Origin: Phoebastria nigripes
Lineage: Eukaryota; Chordata; Aves; Procellariiformes; Diomedeidae
Direction of reading: 5' to 3'
Length of the DNA stretch: 64,000 bases
Assembly (NCBI GenBank): GCA_035582835.1
Contig: JAYKAV010002766.1
Span: 1,262,205-1,326,204, forward strand
Part shown: positions 41,592 to 53,500 of the stretch, one piece after another
How positions within the stretch are numbered: the first letter of the stretch is position 1
Layout of the letters: every line of letters starts with the position of its first letter
Made by a program: the position numbers and the translations under genes
Notes under the pieces: model-generated
What the model saw: the letters and a program-made list of their open reading frames with translations, nothing else
What the model was told of the DNA's origin: nothing
The model's database searches: none

Positions 41592-44500
41592 GTAAGGGGC
41601 ACTGGGAGTGAGGGCTCGGGGTCTGCACAGGAGCGGCCCCCTCCTTGCCTGTCCCTGGGGAGAGGAGGAAGAGGAGGGCTGGTCAGATCCAGGGATCACA
41701 GTGCAGAGGTGGCCAGGGGATGCCGTGAGCCGTGTGCCGGGTCCCCACGTGCCAGGACCGCACGCTGGCGGCAGGAGTGGCGGCTGCGGACATCAGCTCC
41801 CTGCTGAGCACCAGCTGCTCCGGCTTTGGGGCTTTGCTCAGCATCCCGTGCGGGCAGGGAGCCAGGGAGAGCCGAGCAAGCCCTGCTGCGGGGAGCCAGC
41901 CCGGGGACACCCCGCTATCGCCCCCGCAGCGGCCAAGCGCTGGGAACACCCCATGGCCCAGGCGTGCTCATGGAGGGAGCGGGTTTGGCCACGATCTGGA
42001 CGTGGGGCGCTTGCTGCCAGCTGGCGGCAAAGGCAGCGCCGTCCGGCAGCGCGTGCGGGAGCCGGGTCCGGGCGGGAGCTGCTCTGTAGGTGAGCCAGGG
42101 CTGCTCAGGGCAGTGGTGAGGATGCACGGAGCTCCCAAGGGAGTTTTGGCCTCTGGCTGTGAGGTGGGAAGAGGTTTGGCCATGGTGCATGCCAACGGTG
42201 GAGGGCTCAGGGCTGTCACCATGCAGCTGGGAACAGGGGGATGATGACTGGGCCCGTGGGGGTCCCGGCTGAGGCGTCCCTGGCTGCGGGGCTGCTGTGC
42301 GTGGGTCCCAGCGTGGGGCCGGCCGCAGCTTGGGGTGAGCTCGAGGTGGATGGTGGGGAGGAGCTGCTGGCAGCGAAGCCGCAGTTGCATCAGTCTTTGC
42401 GGGGGTGGAGCGGTGGCTCGTCCCGGCAGGGCCTGGGGGCTGCCCGGCTTTGCCCATGCAAGGGACCCCACGGCTGGCACCGGCACCCACTGCCCTGCGT
42501 GGCACAGCTGCCTGGCTCCAGGTCCTTCGTTAGGGAAATGAGGGTTGGGGAGATGAGGTTTTCCCTTAGGGGCTGGGAGAGGCTTCAAAGCAGATCGCGC
42601 CCGCGGTGATTTATGCCTCGCTTTCCGCCCCCTGCCCTGCTGCGGATGATCTCACCGCCGGCGGGAGGGAGCTCTGCCCCGGCTGCAACACGTGCCTGCC
42701 GGGCCGGCTCCAGTACCACAGCCCCCGCTGCTGCCACTGTGCCGGGGGCAAGGGGCACCTCCCCGCACTGCTGCTGGCCGTGTGCGAGCGAGTGGTCAGC
42801 CTTGGGGAGAAGCACTGTGGTGGTCCCTGGCTCTCGGATGAAGGCGGAGGCGGGCAATGGGGCTGCGGGGGCCAGAGCCGCCCCCCGGGAACGGCCCGGG
42901 GGCCGGGGAAGAGGCGGGTGAATCGTCAAGGGCCTTCCCTGCTCCAGGGCTGGTGTGTGCATGGAGACAAAACAAATTCCTCCTTCAATACCCCCTTGTT
43001 TCCTCTTCTATCTCGCACCTCCCAACATCTGGTAGCATCCAGCGGAGGTGGATTGATGCTGCTAAAGTCATAATACATTGGCGCAGTTGCAAACAGCACC
43101 AGCATCCCCGTGATCGCGACTGACACGGCATTTCCTGCAGCTCAGCCTCTCGTCGTCCCCTGGGGGCCACCAGCTCTGAAGATGTCACCAGGATGGGACA
43201 GGGAGGCCAGCGGGCAGCTCTGGGTGCCCTCTCCCCACCTTGGGTGTCCGTGGTGCCTGTCCAAGTCTCCTGATGCCAATTCCAGCCACGGGGCTGTTTT
43301 GTGGCAAAAGACGCAGCAACTGGGAAAAGCATTTCACCTGGTGAACTTGCTGTGGGAGGCAGCCGGGGCCAGCTCTGAGCTCACCCTCCATCCCTTCCAN
43401 CCTGCTTCGCTCCTGGCGGGCTGTTTGCAAGGAGCCGGTGCTGCCGTGGGAGCCGTGTTTGCTGCATCCGTTGTGCCCTGTGGCTGCCAGCAGCCTCAGG
43501 GGGCCGGGGCGGGCTCCTGGCAGTGCCCCGAGACCCGCCNGGACTTGGGGGGCTCCGCACGGTCCAACCCTGCTTGTGCAGCCTCCCCGTGCCCCCGGGG
43601 ACACCGCGGTGATGTGCTGATTTGCCTTGCAGGGGAGCCGTGCCCACAGCTCTGGGACGAGGATCTGGTTGGGGACAAGTATGAGAACATAACGGGTAAG
43701 GAAAGCCCTTCTCACCCGCAGACAGGGGGTCCTGCGCAGCCCCGACTCCCCGGGGATGGGCTCTGTGCCCTGCCTGGAGAGCGTTGGCCCTCGGCACCNG
43801 TGCCAGGGCCAGGTCTCACCTCCTCCGCTCTGTCCTGCAGGTTTTAACCTGATTAAAAGGTTCGACCTGCTGAAGATCTCCTCCATCAAGAAAGTCCGCA
43901 ACCCGAGGGGGCCGGCGGTGCTGCGGCTGGGCGCCGTGCCGCTGGTCCAGCCCACGCAGTGAGTGCGGGCATCTTGTGGGGTGGCCCTTGGTGGCCAAAG
44001 CACCGCCAGGCACTGTCCCCACGTGTTTTAAGGATGGGGCCCAGGTGAAGCTCGTTAGGCTTTGCCCTTAACTCGTGCTGGAGAGGCCAGGCAGCTCCGC
44101 AGCACCCCGGGGGGACGCAGAGGTGTCGGTGGTGCAGCCCCGGGGCTGCCCACGCCACCTTCCTCCTAGAAAGTAAATCATGGGCTGCAGCGGCTCGGCT
44201 GGGTCGTGGCCAGCCCTTACGCAACTGCGGCTCTGTGGCTGCTCTGTGTCTGCTCTCCCCAGCTTGGCAGGCGCTCACCAGGGTCTAGACAAGCTCGAAA
44301 CACTGCACAGCTCTGAGCAGGCACTGCTGGGTTTGCTGGGGCCACGGGGGTCTGCTGGGGGAGGCAGACGGAGACCGGCCCTCAGCCCCGCCGTCTCTGG
44401 CACATCCTGCCCGGCCGTGCCCGAGGCTGTGCTTGCCACCGTGCCGCCCCGCCGGGCCAGGGCTGGCAGGGATGCTGCAGCGTGGCAAGGTGGGAGCAGG

Positions 44501-47500
44501 TCCATATCCTCAGGAGCTGTTCCTGGAGGAAGCTGCTGCGGTTTGCATGCCTGCCTCCTCCAGCCCGCCTGTCCCCACATTGCCTCAGGGCTGGCACGCG
44601 GCTACGCTGGGCACAGGGCTCTCCCTAGGGCAAAGGAGACCCAGCCTTGTCTCCTGACCTGGGCAGCCAAGTCCTTAGATGGCTTCGAGATGACGGATGC
44701 TCCAGGCTGGTGTTGCTCTTGGCCGGGTGCGTGCGGCAGCCCATAGCCAGCCCTGGGGAGCGCTCAGCACAGGGGTGGCCCCAGCAGCCAGGTTGCGAGC
44801 CCCGGGTGGGCACCCGTGGGTGCCCCTCTGCCCTGGCCTTGTTCCTTGGTGCCCTACAAGGATAACCCCGTGCCCTGCAGAGAGCAGAGGGGACCACCGG
44901 GTCCAGCTTGCTTCCTGTGCCTTGGTCCCGCTCCAGAGCGGTGGTTTGGAAAATTGCTGGCGTGGTGGAGCCGAGGCCGGGAGCTGAGCGGAGCCCGAAG
45001 CAAATATTTCCAGTGGTTGAGTGGGCCGTGGGCGAGCTGGGCACGGTCCCACTGGGGAATGGCTGCCATGCTCCCCGCCGTGCGAGGGGGAACCAGGCTG
45101 CCGGCGGGAGGTGGGTGCTGCGGCTGCCCCCTGCCCACCGCCTGTGTGGGAGCATCCGTCCCCCAGAGCCCGCGGGGTCAGGGACACATTTCCCGGCTGC
45201 CTGAGGACAAAGTTCAATACCGTGGTGATATGTGCATGGCCCTGGGCGCTGCAGCCGCCCCAGGAGGGCCGTGTTTGGGGGTGTGCGGTGGAGATGGTGG
45301 CTGTGCCATGGGGCAGGGATGGGGACAGCGGTTGGGGGTGCCTGGGGCGGGCTGGGCTCGGTCCCCTCCGCTGCGTGCGCATCTGGCCGGTGCGAGGGAT
45401 GCAGGGCTGCACTTTGGGGGGATGGTCCGAGGTCCCCGTGCCTCGCCAGGACGGGAGGAAGTGTCTCTGCCGTCTGCCTCGTGTTCAGCTCCTGTTGCAT
45501 AAGTGCTGGCGTCTCCGGCAGCCACAGCCCGCGCGTCCGGCCGAGACACAAACAGCTCCAGGTCCAGGCGCTGCCGCGTGGGGCTGGGGCTGGATCCACC
45601 CCGATNGCATCCGCGGTGCCACCGATGGGGACAGACCCCAGTGGGACCCACAGGGGCTGTGGGGTGATGCTGCCAGCAGGTGCCATGTGGGTGGGGGTGT
45701 TGGGGCCNGTGCTGCCACCGGCCTCAGTGTAAACGCCGGCATTGGAGCTCGGTGCAGGGTCTGGCCGCCCCTGACGCCTGTCCCCGCAGGCAGGTGTTTC
45801 CTCGCGGGCTGCCCCCCACCTTCACCCTCGTCCTCACCTTGCTGCTGAAGAAGAACAGCACTGGGGAGCACTGGTACCTCTTCCAGGTCACCGACCGGCA
45901 GGGCTACCCCCAGGTATGGCCCTGGGGTGGTGGGACGCACCAGCGGTGAGGGGACAGCCGGGAGCCGTCCCCGAGCGTGGTGTTGTCCCCTCCCTGCCCA
46001 GCTCTCCCTGGCCGTGCACGGCCCCGAGAAGAGCCTGGAGTTTCAGGCCAGGGCACCGGGGGCCGCGTTCGTCAGCGCCGTCTTCGCGGGGAAGGCCGTG
46101 GCATCCCTCTTCGACGGGCGGTGGCACAAGGTGGCGGTGGCCGTGCAGAGCCGTGCCATCTCCATCCACCTTGACTGCACCTCCATCTCCTCCAAGCCGC
46201 TGGCACCCCGGCGGGCGCTGGCCCCAGAGGGCAACGCCTTCCTGGGGCTGGACGCTGTGCGTGGCACCCCGGTCCGGGTGAGTCCCCGTGGGGGTGNGGG
46301 CACGCTCTGCCTGCGGTGCAGGATCTGTCCCTGCCTGCCCCTGACCTGCCACCCTCTTCCCGCTGCAGTTCGACATCCAGCAAGCTCAGATCTACTGTGA
46401 CGCCGAGCTGGCCAGGCAGGAGGGGTGCTGCGAGATTTCGGCCAGCGGGGTGAGTCCCCCCAAGCCCCCACCCCGGTGCCGGCCAGGCCCTGGCATTGCC
46501 CTGCAGGGTCAGGGTTTTCCCCAGAGGGGAAACTGAAGCTCGGTGAGGGCAGGTCTCTTAGCCAGAGCTCCCCTGGGGGTCACCTCGTGGTGGCTGGGGA
46601 CACAGGGCAGCTCTCCGCCAGCCCCGGGATGTCTCTTGATGCCCGTCCCTGTGGCCAGCATGGTGCAGGATGCATCCCTCTCCCGAATCGCACTGGGTGC
46701 TCGGGCAGGGCTGGGGCTCCTGACTCTCACCCCAGCAGCCCCCCGTGACCCCCCTCTCTCTCCCGGCAGTGCCTTGTGGAAGTGCCCAAGACCCGTCGGC
46801 AAGCGGAGCTGATGCAGAGCAGCAACCTCATCGAGATCTCGCCGCAGCCCGAGGGCCGGGTGTACACCCGCTGCTTCTGCCTGGAGGAGCCGCTGGGCGC
46901 GGTGAGCTCCCGCATCCCTCCGGCAGCCTGGCGCAGGTCCCCATCCCGGCGTGGGATGCTCCCGGCCCCACCGGGTGGGCAGCACTCAGCCGCCGCGCCG
47001 GGTGCCTGGTGCTGCCGAGCCGGCAGCCACGTTGATTCAGCCCCTGGAAAAGCCCTGTCTCACATTTTCCACCACATGAGGCTCAGTGTGAGGGGAGGGA
47101 GGGAGCTGNCGGCAGCCAGACGCCAGGGAGCGAGGGAGGGGAGGGCTCCTGCAGCCCCGCCGCCGGTCTGCACCGGCTGAGCCGCCGGCTCGGGGCTCAG
47201 CCCGAGGCAGGTCGCACCCATGGGTGCCCCAGGCAGGATAACCCAGGGGTGCATGGGGAGGTAGCACCTGGGGGTGCACAGGCAGGTAGCACCCATGGGT
47301 GCTTTGCTCTCTCCACAGGAGCCGGCAAGGACCTCGGGGAGGACTGGTCTGAAGGGAGATCACGGGGAGAAGGTGAGGGGAGGTGGGAGAGGGTGTCCCA
47401 GTCCNGCTGCACCAGTCCCGGCACGCCTGGCTCCGTTCCCCTTCTTCCTGCCGGTGCCGTGCCGGGGCCCGTCCGCTCCCTGGGTTGGGTCTGTCCAGGC

Positions 47501-50500
47501 TCCATTCGGGAACTTTCTGCTGCTTGCCAGAGCTGCAGAAGCGGCTGCTCTGCTCCCCCGAGCAGGAATTGAGGCCCCACTTAACTCTCTGCCGCTGCTG
47601 GAGTGATCCCAGCCGTGGCCAAGGGCCTCTTTGTTCCCTCCGAGTGTCTCCGGAGCGCTGTCGGAGCTGGGAAATGTCTCCAGCATGCTCCATGCCCCAT
47701 CCTTGCATGGCCCCGTCCCCCCGGGGCTGCTGCATCCCCACGGTGGGATCCTGCTGGGGATCCCCAGGGTGCAGACCGGTTCCCACAGCGTGGGCTGGGG
47801 GCCATGGGGCTGCGGGGGCTACAAGCCTGCCCAGCTTTTCTTTCCACTCTCTGCTCCGTGTCACTTCCCCGCAGGGTGACAGAGCCCACCCCGGGCAGCC
47901 GGGGACACCCAGCGAGGGGGTGAGGTGTGGGCTGGCCCCGGCTGGGGGATGGGAGCCCAGGGGGCTGGGCTCAGCCCTGCCAGCACCGGCACCCGGGCGT
48001 GGGGTGTGGGCAGCCCCATCCTGCCCAGCCCCGGTCCCATGGGAGCATGCTGGGGCCACTGGTTTGGCCCAGCAGACCTGCGGTCAAGCCACAAAGCCAC
48101 AGAGCGAGCCAGGTGCCAGGCCAGCCGCTCTCCTCGCCTCCCCGGGGATGCAGCGGCGGGGGAAATGCTCTCCTGGCTTCTCCCTTCTGCGCCCCGGGCA
48201 TCCCCCTGCACCCACAGGCACCCCAGGGCTGGCGGGGAGAGATGCTGCTGGGTGAGCCCGTGGGTTTGGTGTGCCCAGGGGAGCGGGGCAGTGGCTATAG
48301 GGTTGCGGGCGCGATAGGGTTGCGGGTGGTGTAGGGTTTTGGGTGCTGCGGGCAGTGCGTGGAGCTGGTGCAAGCCAGCATCCCTGTCTCTTCCAGTGCC
48401 CACCCTGCTCACCGCAGACGGCCTCGGCAAATGTGAGTGAGCCGCCGGGCAGCACCGGGCTGTGCTGGCGGGAGGAGATGGGGACCCCAACCCATTTGCT
48501 GGGGCTGGGCTGTGAGCTGGGGCTGGCAAAAGCCACCGGGGTGCTGTCCTGGGGGTGTCACCTGCCGCTCTGCCATCGCCACCAGCCCCCTGCGACCCAT
48601 GGCTCTTCCTGGCCTGGGGCCTGGTAACATCTGGCTGTGGGAAAGGTCTCTGATCCCTTCCAGATGTGTCCCCATTCCTATGGCAACCTCTGGCTGGAGG
48701 CTTGGGGCTGATGGTGGGGGGACGGTGGATGTTTGGGACCCCGTGTGCCCCATGGGGCTCCCAGGGTGGCACTTGGGGTCAGGGTGATGGGAGGATGGGG
48801 ACTGCAGCGGGGACGGGGCTCTCTCCTGCTGCCCTTTGGAGGCAGCGTGCCCTTGCGGGGCTCTGGGTGCTGCGGGACACCTCTCTCCTCTCTTCCTAGG
48901 TCACGCTCGGTCCGCCGGGTCCAAAGGTAGGTTTGTCACCCCCCAGCACATGCAGAGCCCAGCTCTGGCAGGGACGTGGCCACGCAGACCCTCAGCTGTG
49001 CCTGGAGCATCCCTGCCCAGGAGCCGTGGGCCCCGCTGTGGGCACACGTGTGGACATGGGGACACCCATTCCCCATCTCGTCACCGGCCCCTTCCCTCTC
49101 TTGCAGGGTGGGAAGGGTGAGCGTGGCCTGCCCGGCACCGCTGGCAGCAAGGGGGAGAAAGGCGACCGCGTGAGTGTCCCCAGCCGCGTCCTGGGCAGGG
49201 ACCCCCCTGCCCTGGGGGTGCTCCCTGCAGGGGTCCCCAGCACATGGGGGTCCCACTGCCCTGGGGAGTGCTCCTGCCCCCCATGGCCCCCTGTCCTCGG
49301 CCATGGCCGGTGCAGGCAGAGCCCCTGAGCTGCCTCCCTGCTCCCGCAGGGCGCTGACTGCGTGCGCACCCACCCCGGCGGCCCCGTGCAGGTGAGACCC
49401 CCCCACCCTCCGTGTACCCCCCACCCCGGCTCTGCCGCCCCCCCTCACCCCACTCCCTTCTCTCCCTCGCAGTGTGCCGAGGGGCCGCGGGGCGAGAAGG
49501 GGCAGCACGGAGATGTGGTAAGTGATGCTCAGCGGATGGGGCCACGGTNTGGGGACCCGGCAGTGCTCCCCCACCACGTCTTGGGTGTACCCTGGGCTGG
49601 GGTGTGGGGATCCGGCCCCGAGGAGACAGCTCAGTGGGCGGTGGTGGGATGAAAAGAGCGGTGGTGTGAGCAGGAGGAGGGGAGGGGAGCCCTGTGCAAG
49701 CCCACCCATGGGCATCTGCACGAGCCCACCCGTGGGCACCCATTTTGCCCTGCTCTTCCCACGCAGGGGCTCCCGGGGGCGGCCGGTGCTGACGGGCAGA
49801 AGGTAAGTCCAGCCGCCTGTGGGTCCTGGTGTTGCAGCAGGGACGACTGCCCTGTGGGTCCCAGGATGGTGGCAGAGGTGCCGGGACCTGCTGGTGCCAA
49901 TCCGGGCAGCGGGGGAGATGGCACGGGTGACGTCCGTCTGTCCCGCAGGGCCAGAAGGGTGAGAAGGGCGACGGGGGACTGCAGGGCAAGCCGGGGCGCC
50001 CGGGGCGCGATGTGAGTAGTGCCCGGTGGTACCTGGGCATCCCCTGGGGCACCCCCCGGGGCGGCGGGGTCCGGCTGCTGGACCAGCCCGCCCCGTGGCG
50101 TGCACGGCGCTGCATGTGCNGAGCCTTCACACCCTGCTCCCCTCCCGGCAGGGCCGGCCTGGAGAGATTTGCGTGGTGGGTCCCAAGGGCCAGAAGGTAG
50201 GTGGGGGCTTGGGGGGTGGGAGCGTGGGGGCACCCGGCAGCAGCTCTGGCACTGACACCCCCGCTTGCCTTCCAGGGTGACCCTGGCCTCGTGGGACCCG
50301 AGGGGCTGGCCGGTGAGCCGGGGCCCCCGGGGAAGCCAGGCTCTCCAGGGATCGGCTTTCCAGGGAAGCCGGTAAGGACCCCTGTGCCGTGGGGCTGTGC
50401 CCTGGTGGCATCCCCAGCTCGGCATGCGGTGGCTGCGGGTGGGCATCACCACAGGAGGGGGCGAGATGCCTGCCCCAGGGCTCCGCGGTGGGGCTGGCTG

Positions 50501-53500
50501 GCCGGGGTGCTCGGGCAGGGCTAACGCCATCCTCTCTCCCTTTCAGGGTGACCCTGGTGGCCCCCCAGGTCCGAAGGGAGAAAAGGTGAGTCAGGGGGAA
50601 AGGGGTCCCAGCCGCCCCCCGTCCTGCCCGAGGGCAGCTCGGTGCGGCAGGCAGTGGGTCGTGCCGGGGATCCCCGGCTGGAGCCGGATCTGCCGCAGCT
50701 GAGTCAGCGCTGGCTCATGGTGCCGCCGGCTGGGCAAGCCCCAGCTGGGTGGCCCAGGGCTCGGCTTGCGGGGGCAGGAAACCCCCCTGGGGGGAGAATG
50801 GTGCTGGGGGTGCCAAGGGCCGTGGCTTTCTCCCTTGCCGGGCTCAGGGTCTCCCGTCTCTGGCTCCAGGGCAGCTCAGGAGCTCCTGGACCCGAGGGAT
50901 CGCCTGGGACACCCGTGAGTACCGTGAGCCTGGAGCCAAAGCCCGGGGTCAGGGACGGGTTTCTTGGCTCGGGGTCGGGGCTGCTTGGCCAGAGCAGCGG
51001 CGGGATCTGAGCCCAGGCGCGGAGAGGGGTTTGGGAGAGCCGGCGGCCTCGTTTGGGGCTGGGACCGTCCCGTGCCACGGCTGGTGGCAGGGGTTGGGGG
51101 GGTGCTGGGTGGCATTGCCAGGGCAAACCTTGGTCTCAGGGTTCCCTGAAGCAGCCCCATCCCCTGCCTTCCTCCCGCAGGGACCACCCGGCGTCCTGGG
51201 GCCAAAAGGAGACAAGGTAGGTGCAGCGGCAGGGTGGCCCAGTGAGGGGCTGTGCCGTGGCCATGGGCACGGCAGCCACTGCTGGCACAGCTCCACCGCA
51301 GTGCCCATACCCTGGGCTCGGGGCTGCTTGGGGCATCTCGGGGGCCACCCTGAGGACCCCCCAGCCCGGGGCTGCATCTCACTGTCCCTGCGGGCAGGGC
51401 GAGCCGTGCGAGGTCTGTCCCACCATCTCCGAGGAGATGCTCGGTGCCGCCGGGCTGCCTGGCAAGCCGGGACCCAGGGGAGCACCTGGAGCGCCCGGCA
51501 AGGACGGGGTCTCGGTGAGTCTGAACCCGGGGGCTTGTGGGCAGGTGCGCAGGGTGGAAGGCAGAGCAGGGTCTCGTCTCCGTGTCCCTAACGCTCCCTC
51601 TTCATTTCCCCCTCCCCAGGACAGACCCGGCCCCGCGGGACCCAAAGGGGACAGGGTAGGTGACGTGGGGCCGAGGAGCGGGCTGGCTCATCCCCAGCCG
51701 GAGTGGGAGGACACTGAGCAACCATCCAGCCCGTGCTGGCAGCGCCTGGCCCAGCTCCTCTGTTTTCTTCCCAGGGAGATCCTGGCATCCATGGGATAAA
51801 AGGGGAGAAGGTGGGTGTCCTTCCCTCCATCCTACCCACCCACTCGGTGGGCAGCCGCTGCGGCCCCCCTGAGCCGTGCCCTCTCCCTGCCCTCGCAGGG
51901 GGACTCCTGCCTATCCTGTGATGCCCGTGTCCTCGCCGCGCTGCTGCGGGGTCCCGCCGAGGAGCTCAAGGGTGAGCCGGTGCCGCTGCAGCCGGGGCTG
52001 CCGGTGAGTACACGGGGCTGAGCCCTGCTCTCCCGTGCCGGAGGGGCACCCCTGCACGGGTGCTGGGTGTGTGACCATGCGGGGTGTTTGGCAGGGCGAA
52101 GCAGGGTTCCCCGGGCTGGCCGGCATCAAGGGCGAGAAGGTGAGTGACCCCAGCGCCCACCCCCCTTTCTGCACCCCCTGAGGGAGCAGGAATGGCTGCA
52201 TCACCCCATGGGGTCGGGGCAGCCTCAGCTTTCTCTGGGGCCTGACCCTGACCCTGCTCTCTTTCAGGGGGATGGCGGCCAGGAGGGACCCGTGGGCAGA
52301 CCGGTGAGTGGGGGGCGCGGGTGGGCAGCATGGCTGCAGGGGCTCAGGGTGGGTGCTGGGAGCCCGGGGGTGCAGGAGCCAGGCACTGGGGGCCGTATTC
52401 TCATCTCTGCCATGGCTTCTTGGTGCAGGGGCTCCCGGGAGACAAGGGCGATCCAGGTGTGCGGGGGCTCAAAGGAGAGAAGGTGAGCCCTGCGATGGGG
52501 ACCCCCTGGGACCTCACTCCCTGCCCCGTCCCTGAAACCTCCCCAGCTGAGACCCATGCAACTCATTGCATGGGACAGCCCTGAGATGGGGAGAGCAGCG
52601 GGGGCTGCAGCCCCCCCACCCTGCAGTGCTCCAGCCCCCGAAGCCACGCTCCGACCGGGATGTCCCCTCCGCAGGGCGAGCCCTGCGGGCAGTGCCCTCC
52701 TGCGCCACAGGCCCTCGAAGGGGCAGCGACGGTGCTGGCCGTGCCTGGACCGCCGGGGGAGAGGGGCCAGGGCGGCCCCCCGGGCAGAGCGGTGAGTGCC
52801 CCCCCGCGCTCGCGGGTGCCCGTTTTGGGGGATGCTCTGGCCTGACCCGTTCTTCCATTTCCCCAGGGCAGACCTGGTGACGCTGGCCAGAAGGGACAGA
52901 AGGTGAGAGGGGCTGGGGAGGGGGCTCCGGCAGGGCTGGGGGTGGCAGAAGGGGGCCCTGGGCTGTGGGAGTGCCGTGTGCCCCCCTGCCCCGTGCCCCC
53001 CTGCCCCGTGCCAGCCTTGTCCCCTCTTTTTGCCAGGGGGACGCAGGCAGCCCCGGGGACCCAGGCACCCCGGGCATGGCTGGTCTCCCGGGGCTGTCAG
53101 GTGAGCCCGGCATCAGGGGTCCGGCCGGTCCCAAAGGCGAGAAGGTGAGACCCCTGCGCTTGTATGGGGACCCATGTCCCGTCACCCCAGTGTCACCTGC
53201 TCCCTCCATCCCTCGCCCATCCCGACCTCCCCTCCTGTGCTCCCTCTTCTGCAGGGAGATGCCTGTGAACCCAGTCCCGCTCCGCATGGGGACTTCTCAG
53301 ATGTGGTTGGCATCCCGGGAAAACCCGGGGTCAAAGGGGACCAGGGCCCCCCAGGCATCGGCCAGCCGGGCAGACCCGTGAGTGCCCCCTCCCCACAGTG
53401 CCACGGGTGCCCGGTGGCATCGTGCCCTCGGGGCTGACCCTGGTGTGTTTTAGGGGAAGCCGGGACTGCCGGGGGTTCAGGGCCCCGCCGGGCTGAAGGG

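Noticed and set aside
40519..41628. 369-codon minus-strand Pro/His-rich open frame
   Set aside because: It is a translation of the G-rich minisatellite in the COL16A1 leader intron, with periodic low-complexity sequence.
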